DNA of 16,265 nt from DASWIV01 sp036397475 (lineage in GTDB: Bacteria; JAJVIF01; JAPKYR01): assembly GCA_036397475.1 (NCBI GenBank), contig DASWIV010000347.1, positions 1 through 16,265 of the forward strand, in the 5' to 3' direction. Below are positions 6,728-14,238 of the stretch, piece after piece. Under the pieces are notes generated by a model. That model worked only from the letters and a program-made list of their open reading frames with translations, was not told the DNA's origin and did not search any database. How positions within the stretch are numbered: the first letter of the stretch is position 1; each line of letters begins with the position of its first letter. Position numbers and translations under genes: made by a program.

Positions 6728-8389
6728 TTAATCCTTGTTTTTTACGATAAATCCAATGTCGTCGTCGATGTACTCAAGATCAGAATATTCATATGGCTCC
6801 CGCATTTTGGGGGGGCTGGTAAAGTTTTCAGTTGGGGGAGGGGACGATGTCTGCCATTCAAGTGAAGACGAACCCCATGGATTCGCCGGTGTTTTCTTTC
6901 CCGAGTAAAGGGAATTCAGTAAATTTATAACCATTATCACGAATCCGATACCGATCAGGTAAGAACCGAATGTCGTGATCCGGTTCAGGTCGGTGAATCC
7001 CGGATCGTAGGTGTACGTGCGCCGTGGCTGGCCCTGGCTGCCGATGATGAACATCGTGAAGAATGTGATGTTCATTCCGAGGAAGATCAGGACAGCCGAT
7101 ATCCGTCCGGCTGCCTCGTTATACATGCGCCCGAACATTTTCGGCCACCAGTAATGCAGTCCGCCGAAAAATGCCATCAAGGGTCCGCCAAGCATGGTGT
7201 AATGGAAATGAGCCACAATAAAATACGTGTCGTGCAGATGTACGTCGACCGACAGGATGGCGATCATTACACCGGTTAATCCGCCAATCGTGAATAACAG
7301 GATAAACGCCATAGCGAAAAGCATCGGCGTGTCAAGCTGAATAGCCCCCTTGTACATCGTTGCGATCCAGTTGAATATCTTGATCGCTGTAGGAACCGCG
7401 ACGAAAAGCGTCAGGAAACTGAAGATTATATTTACCAGTTCCGATTGTCCCGCGACAAACAGGTGATGTCCCCATACCAGCAGGCTGATCAGCGCGATAG
7501 CGATACTGGAGTACGCGACCGTTTTGTATCCAAAAATAGTTTTCCGGCTGAATGTGGTGACAAGTTCGCTCATGATCCCCATTCCGGGAAGAACCATTAT
7601 GTAAACCGCGGGATGGGAATAGAACCAGAAGAAATGCTGGAACAGAAGCGGGTCCCCGCCTAATGCCGGATTGAAAATTCCGAATCCGAGGCGGTCCATG
7701 ATTAACAGGAGTACGGTTATTCCGAGCACAGGAGTTGCGATAATCTGGATGATCGCAGTCGCGTATAAAGCCCACAGGAAAAGGGGCATTTTGTACCAGG
7801 TCATTTCCTTGATACGCATTTTCTGGATCGTCACAAAGAAATTAAGTCCCGTGAGAATCGAGCTGAATCCCAGTATGAATACAGCCAGCATGATCACGAT
7901 GACTGATGATTGGCTCTTAATCGAATACGGTGTGTAGAATGTCCATCCGGTATCGACCGGTCCAAGCAGGATAGAAACCACAGCCAGAAGCGCTCCTGTA
8001 GCGTACATGTGGTAGCTTAACAGGTTCAACTTGGGGAAAGCGACATCCTTGGCACCGATCATTAACGGCAGTGCGAAGTTCCCGAAAACTGCCGGGATGC
8101 TTGGAATAATGAACAGGAATATCATTATCGAACCGTGGAGGGTGAACATCTTGTTATATGTTTCCGCGTCCATTAGTACCCGGTTCGGCGAAGTCAACTC
8201 CGTTCTAACCAGCATCGCGAATAAACCGCCAAGTGCCAGGGCTCCAACTGTGGAAGCCATATATAAAAGCGCGATGCGTTTGTGGTCCAGCGTGAAAAAC
8301 CAGGACGCAAAACCACTGCTGGCGTTCAGGTAATTTCTGCCGTTTCCGGACGGCAGATCACCCGAATGAACTGTATCTAAAGTAGTCAT
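6728..8389 (-). CDS. ctaD: Cytochrome c oxidase subunit I, A2-type haem-copper oxidase
   Basis: The 553-residue catalytic subunit reduces oxygen to water at a haem a3-CuB centre and pumps protons. Ligands are visible: H85 and H396 for low-spin haem, H394 for the high-spin haem, and H259, H308, H309 for CuB (in YSHPAVYIM and WGHHLFVAG), with Y263 as the cross-linked tyrosine. K337 (PTAIKIFNW) marks the K channel and D115 (AKDVAFPKLN) the D channel entrance. The D channel glutamate of A1 enzymes is missing; Y257-S258 before H259 is the YS motif of A2 oxidases such as Rhodothermus and Thermus caa3. About 12 helices are present and a hydrophilic C-terminal tail follows. The start is set by AGGA overlapping the stop of the upstream fusion gene, nine bases apart. 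Confidence 0.97.
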   Translation of the reverse strand: MTTLDTVHSGDLPSGNGRNYLNASSGFASWFFTLDHKRIALLYMASTVGALALGGLFAMLVRTELTSPNRVLMDAETYNKMFTLHGSIMIFLFIIPSIPAVFGNFALPLMIGAKDVAFPKLNLLSYHMYATGALLAVVSILLGPVDTGWTFYTPYSIKSQSSVIVIMLAVFILGFSSILTGLNFFVTIQKMRIKEMTWYKMPLFLWALYATAIIQIIATPVLGITVLLLIMDRLGFGIFNPALGGDPLLFQHFFWFYSHPAVYIMVLPGMGIMSELVTTFSRKTIFGYKTVAYSSIAIALISLLVWGHHLFVAGQSELVNIIFSFLTLFVAVPTAIKIFNWIATMYKGAIQLDTPMLFAMAFILLFTIGGLTGVMIAILSVDVHLHDTYFIVAHFHYTMLGGPLMAFFGGLHYWWPKMFGRMYNEAAGRISAVLIFLGMNITFFTMFIIGSQGQPRRTYTYDPGFTDLNRITTFGSYLIGIGFVIMVINLLNSLYSGKKTPANPWGSSSLEWQTSSPPPTENFTSPPKMREPYEYSDLEYIDDDIGFIVKNKD

Positions 8390-8398
8390 TGTTCTGTC

Positions 8399-11300
8399 CT
8401 AGTTTCCCCCTAAGGATTTTAAAAACTCAACGATTATATCAATTTCTTCCGGAGTCAAAGGTGGAGTAACCATCACGTTTGTGTAACCCTCCACTATCCT
8501 GGCTGATGGCGTAATAATCGACTCTCTTATGTACGCTTCATCCGCGATAACTTCCGACCCATCCGTCAGTCTAACGGTATGGTTGTAGATCCCGTACAGG
8601 GAAGGGCCAAGTACTCCCGGAGCCCTGTCCGAAGTGATGGCATGGCACGTCAGGCAGGTTTTATCCTTCAACAACTGCTCAGGATCAATTTCCGCGAGCT
8701 CTTCAACAGGTTCTTCCACAATTTCTTCTTCGACCGGGGTTTCCTCCGGCGCGGCGTCGGGAATTTCCTCATCAAGGATCTCCTGGTCAGGGATTTGACC
8801 AGTTTCATCACTGATTTCACCGGAAGGCGATTCCTGCGCTGGCTCCTCCCCGGAAATTTCCTCCGTTGCGGATTCGCCATGGGTTTCTGTCTCGACTCCG
8901 CTGAGTGATTTCAGGTAGGCGATCAGGTTAAATATGTCATCGTCCGACAACAATCCCTGGAAAGTGGTCATCAGCGGACCATACCCGGCGACAATCTTGG
9001 CGTTAGGCTCGAGTAAGGATTCCCGAATGTAGTTATCATCCACAATCGCAGTTGAGCCATCCGAAAGCTGGACTTCTTCCATGTAAATGCCTGCGAGCTT
9101 GGGACCAATTTGCGCGGCATTCGGGTCATCGTTTATAGCATGGCAATTGATACAGCCATTTTTGATAAAGAGGTCCTCGCCTAATTCCGCTGGAGGCTTT
9201 CCTTCCGACTCATCCGTATTTATCCACGTGACGTAGTCCTCGACTGTTTCGTGGACCTGTACAATCGTTGTCATTGTAGAGTGGTTCTGTCCGCAGAACT
9301 CGGCACATAGCAGTGGATACTTGCCAGGTAAAGTCGATTCGAATGTCATATAAGTGTACCGTCCAGGCAGGAGGTCCTGCTTATTTCTGAATGCCGGTAT
9401 CCATAAGCTGTGAAGTACATCCTGTGCCGTCATGGTCAGCTGGATCTGTTTACCGGGCGGCAAATGCAATTCGTCCGACTTTTTGCCGCTCGGGTAAGTG
9501 AATTGCCACTGCCATTGCCATGCAAGTACAGAAATATCCTCTACATTCGATTGGTCTTTATCCGGATTCATTACCGGATAATCAACCATTTTTTCGTAGA
9601 TGCCCGTACCCCAGAAGAAAACTGCCATCATGATCGCCAGTGGTACAAGGCTCCAAAGAAGTTCAAGCGCGACATTTTCATGAGGTGACGGCAACGGTTG
9701 TCCGCCACGCGGTTTTCGGTACTTAATGGTAAATCCTACCATCAATCCCAGGATCAAAAGGAAGAAGAAAACCGAGGTCCATACGATAAAATAAAACACC
9801 TTGTCGACCTCGCCCGACACACTTGACGCCTGTTCGGGAAGCCAGAAAGTGTGGCCTTCGCGCTGTAAAACCGGAATAACCTCATTTGTAACCGGTTCTG
9901 ATTCCGGGGATGGAAGTGTCGTTGCGATTCGTCCAAGGTCGTCCCGACCCTCCAGCGACCTGATATAAGCCACTACATTGCGCAGGTTTTCCTGGTTCTG
10001 CTCGGGATCTTCCGGAGCAGGCTGGATCATGTGAATCGGGAGCATGGCGGTTCCGCCACGTCCAACCGCAATCGTCGCCGCAAGATAACCATCGGAAACC
10101 TGTGCGAGAAGCTCGGGATTACTCAAAGCAGGGAAGATTGCTCCGCGGGCATTTTCACCGTGGCAGATCAGACATTGATTTTCAAATATCTGTTCACCGA
10201 GTACCGGATCGCCAGTGACTGGCCTGAAATCGGTGATATCGGTCGGCATCGGTTCGTAGGTCCACGATTTCAGCAGTGCCACAACATTGGAAATTTCTTC
10301 CGACGACAACCTGCTGAGCACCGATCCCCCTGAACCATCTACGCATCGCTCTATACTCGCTGCAAGATAGTCATCCGACGCTATTTCAAGGAAAGATTTA
10401 TTGTGCAGGCTTACAGCCGATCCACCCTGGCCGACATCACCGTGGCAGCTTGCGCATTGGCTGGAAAATACCGGTAAGCCCTTGTCCGGATCGCCTGGTG
10501 CGATGTCCGGTAATTCGCGGACGCTCACGCCGTTCTCATCTCTCCAGCGATCGAACATCGCCAGAATTCCTGACAATTCTGCCCTGGAAAGGTCCGACCA
10601 GCCTGGCATCGGTGTATTCTGCCTGCCATGGATAATCGTGTCGTAGATAAATTCGTTATCGGCCACTGACAGGAAAATAGGATCGTTTAATTTGGGACCA
10701 AGGGCTCCGGCGCCATTGGTGCCATGACAGGTTGAGCATTTTGCCTGGAAGGTCTGTTCTCCCAGGTCCGGATTCGTTCCGACCGGCAATCGCCCTGTTT
10801 CATCGGGGTCAGGCCTGTTCTCTTCTATGTAAGCCAGGATTGACTCAATGCCGGACGGCTCCAGGTTTTCACTCCACGCCGGCATGTCGCGTTCCGGACG
10901 TCCCTCCAGAACTATGTCGCGAATAAAGTCTTCGTTGGTGACCCTCAGATAATCGGTGTTTAATATCCCGGGGCCGACATGTCCGAATTTCGTGGATGGA
11001 TTGCCTTCACCATTAATTCCATGGCAGTAAGAGCAATATCTCAGGAAGAGTGCCCGTCCGGAAATATCCTCGTCCTGCGGATCGAGTACCCGTGAATCCA
11101 GGGGCATGTACTCGATTGGCATTTCCGGTTTGCCGCGCAGTGAAAGCATGTAAGTTGTCAGGTCGGCGGCATCCTTTTCTGACAAATTGTAATTCGGCAT
11201 CATGCTTCCATCGACTATTTTTTGAGGATCGATGAAATGTTCGTATAACCAGTTAGGAACCGTGTGTTCACCCTCGATGCCATCGTAAGTGAATCTCTGG

Positions 11301-12184
11301 TGGAGCTTAACTCCTTCCTCGGAAATGTCCGGACCGAAAATACCGCCGTAGCCGTTGATCTTATGGCAGGACCCGCATCCCAGTTGCGTATACAGGTATT
11401 CACCACGGGAGAGATCTTCGGCTCCGTGCTGTGCGCGCAGGAAATCCTGCAATGTCTGTAATTCATCGGAAGTTAAAATCCCGAATGGAGGGCGGGTTCT
11501 GTCTTCATTTGTTCCATAGTCCGGATGGAATTCCCACCAGTTCTTGCCTATCAGGTTAATGCCATAGGTGGAAAGGTCGCCGTTGACATCGGTGCCGGTG
11601 CCATTAAGCGCATGGCAGTCGACACAACCCTTCGATGTGAACAGTGCCTGACCGGATTCCGTCAGCTCTTCATCAGCATAGGGCAGATTGGTATGACAGA
11701 TGATACAACTGGATTGGACGTCTTCTAATGGGAGAATCGGATATTCCCAGAATACATCATGGCCCTTTGCGTCCTTGTACGTAAGGGCGCGACCCTGTCC
11801 GGAGTGGCAGATTGTACATCCGAACTGGTCGGGCGGATGGTTCTGGATTATATCCCCCGAGTGAACCATGAAGGGCTGGGGAACATCAGTCATGCGCGGA
11901 TCTTCGATACCGGCGTGGCAGGTGATGCACCGGTCGGTAGCATCGAGACCAGGCACTACATTCTGCTGGATGTCCATGCTGAATTCATTAGCGACCTTCT
12001 GGCCAAGTTCATCAGTGGCCTTATCATTAAGAATTGACAGGTATTCCGTGCGGGCGGCCCGCCATTCGTTGAATACGTTTTCCCGTAACGCGCCGGCAAC
12101 AAAGAAAATCAGGGTAATGAAGCTGAGAATAAGAAGCCAGACCTTAATTTTCTCGTTCAGTATATCGAAATTCTTCTGATCCAT
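8399..12184 (-). CDS. ctaC: Fusion of a nine-haem cytochrome c, oxidase subunit II (CuA) and two cytochrome c domains
   Basis: One uninterrupted 1261-residue protein. An N-terminal helix (15-33) anchors a periplasmic region with nine CXXCH sites starting at 86, 123, 160, 187, 270, 384, 483, 577 and 671. The first three form a compact block with HPPDQFGCTICHSGQG. A subunit II module follows: helices at about 797-821 and 839-865, AWQWQWQFTYP, H925 (VLHSLWIPAF) and the CuA motif CAEFCGQNHSTM (C960, C964, H968, M971). Two class I c domains close the chain (CINCH 1011, CLTCH 1177), joined by an acidic linker. Eleven haems and CuA would connect the bc complex to oxygen reduction; topology is consistent, with haems and CuA all outside. 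Normal subunit II is 200-350 residues with zero or one haem. It sits between cytochrome b (17-base gap) and subunit I. No Met codon or ribosome-binding site lies near the junction (Met is absent between residues 719 and 813), supporting a real fusion. Confidence 0.93.
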   Translation of the reverse strand: MDQKNFDILNEKIKVWLLILSFITLIFFVAGALRENVFNEWRAARTEYLSILNDKATDELGQKVANEFSMDIQQNVVPGLDATDRCITCHAGIEDPRMTDVPQPFMVHSGDIIQNHPPDQFGCTICHSGQGRALTYKDAKGHDVFWEYPILPLEDVQSSCIICHTNLPYADEELTESGQALFTSKGCVDCHALNGTGTDVNGDLSTYGINLIGKNWWEFHPDYGTNEDRTRPPFGILTSDELQTLQDFLRAQHGAEDLSRGEYLYTQLGCGSCHKINGYGGIFGPDISEEGVKLHQRFTYDGIEGEHTVPNWLYEHFIDPQKIVDGSMMPNYNLSEKDAADLTTYMLSLRGKPEMPIEYMPLDSRVLDPQDEDISGRALFLRYCSYCHGINGEGNPSTKFGHVGPGILNTDYLRVTNEDFIRDIVLEGRPERDMPAWSENLEPSGIESILAYIEENRPDPDETGRLPVGTNPDLGEQTFQAKCSTCHGTNGAGALGPKLNDPIFLSVADNEFIYDTIIHGRQNTPMPGWSDLSRAELSGILAMFDRWRDENGVSVRELPDIAPGDPDKGLPVFSSQCASCHGDVGQGGSAVSLHNKSFLEIASDDYLAASIERCVDGSGGSVLSRLSSEEISNVVALLKSWTYEPMPTDITDFRPVTGDPVLGEQIFENQCLICHGENARGAIFPALSNPELLAQVSDGYLAATIAVGRGGTAMLPIHMIQPAPEDPEQNQENLRNVVAYIRSLEGRDDLGRIATTLPSPESEPVTNEVIPVLQREGHTFWLPEQASSVSGEVDKVFYFIVWTSVFFFLLILGLMVGFTIKYRKPRGGQPLPSPHENVALELLWSLVPLAIMMAVFFWGTGIYEKMVDYPVMNPDKDQSNVEDISVLAWQWQWQFTYPSGKKSDELHLPPGKQIQLTMTAQDVLHSLWIPAFRNKQDLLPGRYTYMTFESTLPGKYPLLCAEFCGQNHSTMTTIVQVHETVEDYVTWINTDESEGKPPAELGEDLFIKNGCINCHAINDDPNAAQIGPKLAGIYMEEVQLSDGSTAIVDDNYIRESLLEPNAKIVAGYGPLMTTFQGLLSDDDIFNLIAYLKSLSGVETETHGESATEEISGEEPAQESPSGEISDETGQIPDQEILDEEIPDAAPEETPVEEEIVEEPVEELAEIDPEQLLKDKTCLTCHAITSDRAPGVLGPSLYGIYNHTVRLTDGSEVIADEAYIRESIITPSARIVEGYTNVMVTPPLTPEEIDIIVEFLKSLGGN
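8402..9193 (-). repeat. Duplicated C-terminal cytochrome c domains of the fusion protein, separated by an acidic linker
   Basis: Residues 998-1095 and 1168-1261 are paralogous haem domains. They share GP.L.GIY, a DGS...DD/DE.YIRES block, P.A.IV.GY and a C-terminal I..LKSL helix; axial Met candidates are M1072 and M1238. Between them (DNA about 8669-8899) lie about 75 residues dominated by Glu, Asp, Pro and Ser with short degenerate units such as EEISGEE, GEISDE and DEEIPD. Confidence 0.8.
9935..11065 (-). repeat. Four tandem cytochrome c domains with about 94-residue period
   Basis: Haem motifs at residues 384, 483, 577 and 671 are spaced by 99, 94 and 94 residues, and each domain has CXXCHG, a middle L.V.D.E.I/YL..I segment and usually an axial-Met loop (DMPAWS 434, PMPGWS 526, AMLP 714). 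This indicates internal duplication of a Cytochrome_CBB3-like unit. The third unit (577) lacks the Met loop. Confidence 0.8.
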
Positions 12185-12201
12185 TTACTGTACCTGCCCC
12201 C

Positions 12202-13758
12202 CTAATGCACCGGCCAGTCGGCGGAACTCCAGAAGAAGTCCCAGTTGGGGCCTCTGAGGAATGTCCCGACATATGTGAGAATGATAAAACCTATGATGAA
12301 ACAGCTGAACAGGGCAATAGCCGACATCCGGGTTGAATTGGTCACCTTCAACACCGTAAGGGAGTAAACCATATATGTAAGGGCGAGAATAGTCCCGGGA
12401 TTCACAAATATTACAATCAACTGAGGGATGGTCGGAATCCAGTTTCTGAGCCACCCGAAATTAACCGGGACCGCTACCGCGAGTATCGCCATCACCGCGG
12501 CAAAAACGATGCTCATTAAGGTCATCTTCAAACCCTCAGACCCGCTGAACCAGACTCCGACATCTTCCTTCTCCCGGTCAAGGTAAGGAATCAGCGCAAG
12601 TCCGATGAGCGCGAGAGTGGGAATTCCCACTCCTCCCATGAACGCTGAATAGGAAACAAGTTCCTGCAATCCAAGGAAGTACCACGGCGCTTTCGCGGGA
12701 TTTTCAGGCAGGGATGGATTCGCAAGCTCCTTCAGGGGAGCGTCGAAGAAATAACCGAGTATCACACATAACAACAGAACCGCCATGAATACCAGCAATT
12801 CAGCCCTGAGCAGGAATGGCCAGCTCGGTACCGTCTCGTGGATATTCACATTTGTAATAGAAGTCCTGTCGCGGACTATAGCCATTAATCCGTATGATTT
12901 TCGCGGCGATTCCGCGGGAGTTAATTGCGGGATATTTCTTGGATCTACTCCCTTACCCGCCTGGGTAGGATCGATTCCGGGCTTGGCGAGTCCACCGTCC
13001 TTGCGAATCCTCCAGAAATGGAGGGCGACCAGCGCCGATAAAGCCAGGGGAAGCACAATACAATGCAGCAGGTAAAATCGAAGCATCGCTTGCTGGCCAA
13101 CATCATTGGCTCCCAGAAGTATAAGCCTTCCGAATGCTCCGACATCGGGGAGTTGAAGGCCGGTGGTCGCTGTGATCGAATCTACGAGCTCTGTCGGTGA
13201 ACCGGCTATGTTACTGCCAATTACAGCAGCCCAGTAAGCAAGCTGGTCGCCGGGAAGAAGATATCCCGTGAATGAAAGCCCCAATGTCAGGACGAATAAC
13301 GCGATTCCGATCAGCCAGTTGTATTCGCGTGGTTTTTTGTAAGCCGCGGTGTAAAAAACCCGGCACATGTGAAGCATGACAAGTATTACCATCACGTGCG
13401 CGGCGTACCGGTGGATGTTTCTGGTGAACCGTCCCGATGCCACGACATAATGTATGTCTTTTATGCTTTCGTACGCGTGTTCAAGACCGGGATTGTAATA
13501 AACCATCAGTACAATACCGGTAATGGCGAGGATAAAAAATGATGCCAGCGTGCCTATTCCAAGCCCGAGTGTGGTTGCGAATTTGAGTGTTCGTCGATGG
13601 ATTCGTGTCGCATGTACGTGCAGCCATAAATTTGAGAAGACAGCGAACGATAAATCGCGATTTGATACCCATTGATTAGTCTTGATCCAGGAATCCCAGA
13701 AATTACGTGGGATGTGTTTCAGGTTTTCCAGGAAAGCCTTGCTTCCTTGAGAGCTCAT
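12202..13758 (-). CDS. qcrB: Cytochrome b subunit of the quinol:cytochrome c oxidoreductase (bc complex)
   Basis: A 518-residue full-length cytochrome b holding both haem-b and C-terminal quinol-oxidation parts in one chain. Haem ligands are H116 and H130 (helix B, 14 apart) and H232 and H247 (helix D, 15 apart). The extra residue in helix D is the b6f-type spacing also seen in menaquinol bc complexes. The Qo motif PEWY of classical enzymes is APWY (357-360) in AKAPWYFLGLQEL. Residues 440-500 add extra hydrophobic segments and the chain ends with TFLRGPNWDFFW, found in bc relatives with multihaem partners. The Shine-Dalgarno site AAAGGTG precedes the ATG, 12 bases after the Rieske stop. It oxidises quinol and passes electrons to the Rieske protein and, by context, to the fused c haems. 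Confidence 0.95.
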   Translation of the reverse strand: MSSQGSKAFLENLKHIPRNFWDSWIKTNQWVSNRDLSFAVFSNLWLHVHATRIHRRTLKFATTLGLGIGTLASFFILAITGIVLMVYYNPGLEHAYESIKDIHYVVASGRFTRNIHRYAAHVMVILVMLHMCRVFYTAAYKKPREYNWLIGIALFVLTLGLSFTGYLLPGDQLAYWAAVIGSNIAGSPTELVDSITATTGLQLPDVGAFGRLILLGANDVGQQAMLRFYLLHCIVLPLALSALVALHFWRIRKDGGLAKPGIDPTQAGKGVDPRNIPQLTPAESPRKSYGLMAIVRDRTSITNVNIHETVPSWPFLLRAELLVFMAVLLLCVILGYFFDAPLKELANPSLPENPAKAPWYFLGLQELVSYSAFMGGVGIPTLALIGLALIPYLDREKEDVGVWFSGSEGLKMTLMSIVFAAVMAILAVAVPVNFGWLRNWIPTIPQLIVIFVNPGTILALTYMVYSLTVLKVTNSTRMSAIALFSCFIIGFIILTYVGTFLRGPNWDFFWSSADWPVH

Positions 13759-13770
13759 TCATTCGCACCT

Positions 13771-14238
13771 TTATGCGTGGTAATACGTGCCAATTGGTAC
13801 TTCTTCTTTCTTGTTTGCGATCAGGGTCCCGTCTATTGTCTGGCTGACTTCAAGCCACTTCAGGCTGCGTGGAGCCGGACCTCCGGTTACGGACCCGTCC
13901 TTTTTGTAAGTTGAACCATGACATGGGCATTCAAACCCGTCATGGGTCTCACGTACGATGCAGCCCAGGTGAGTGCAGATCAGCGACATTACTGCGATTC
14001 CCTGGTCGGTTACTTCGATTCGCACTTTTTCCTTGGGTATGGTCTTCACCATTCCAGGTGAAAAATCGGCTGCCTGTCCAAGCCGTAGCTTCTCGGACGG
14101 TTCTGGGATCACTACGGGCTTGACCAGTTTGAGCATGCCAAGCCCGGACGCCACCAGCGTCACGCCGGCAGTCCACATTCCCATTAACCCTAAGAAGTCG
14201 CGTCGTTTAATTTTTTTCTCAGGGAATCGCTCTGACAT
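13771..14238 (-). CDS. qcrA: Rieske [2Fe-2S] protein of the bc complex
   Basis: A 155-residue iron-sulfur subunit that takes electrons from quinol at the Qo site. Cluster boxes are CTHLGC (C88, H90, C93) and CPCHGS (C104, C106, H107), giving two Cys and two His ligands plus a disulfide. The N-terminus KKIKRRDFLGLMG followed by a hydrophobic stretch is a twin-arginine signal anchor. A start at 14322 is possible in the open frame, but the ATG at 14238 has a strong AAGGAG eight bases upstream and puts the Tat motif at residues 12-13, so it is preferred. This start lies inside the 3' end of the oxidoreductase gene, overlapping it by 49 bases in another frame, which suggests translational coupling. 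Confidence 0.95.
   Translation of the reverse strand: MSERFPEKKIKRRDFLGLMGMWTAGVTLVASGLGMLKLVKPVVIPEPSEKLRLGQAADFSPGMVKTIPKEKVRIEVTDQGIAVMSLICTHLGCIVRETHDGFECPCHGSTYKKDGSVTGGPAPRSLKWLEVSQTIDGTLIANKKEEVPIGTYYHA

Noticed and set aside
8579..8908. Plus-strand open frame opposite the acidic linker
   Set aside because: Phe/Arg/Leu-rich product is the complement of Glu-rich codons in the fusion gene; no independent coding evidence.
9840..9935. Possible assembly join or separate start for oxidase subunit II
   Set aside because: The frame continues smoothly, there is no Met between residues 719 and 813, no ribosome-binding site, and no signal peptide; a single fusion is the simpler reading, though read coverage was not available.
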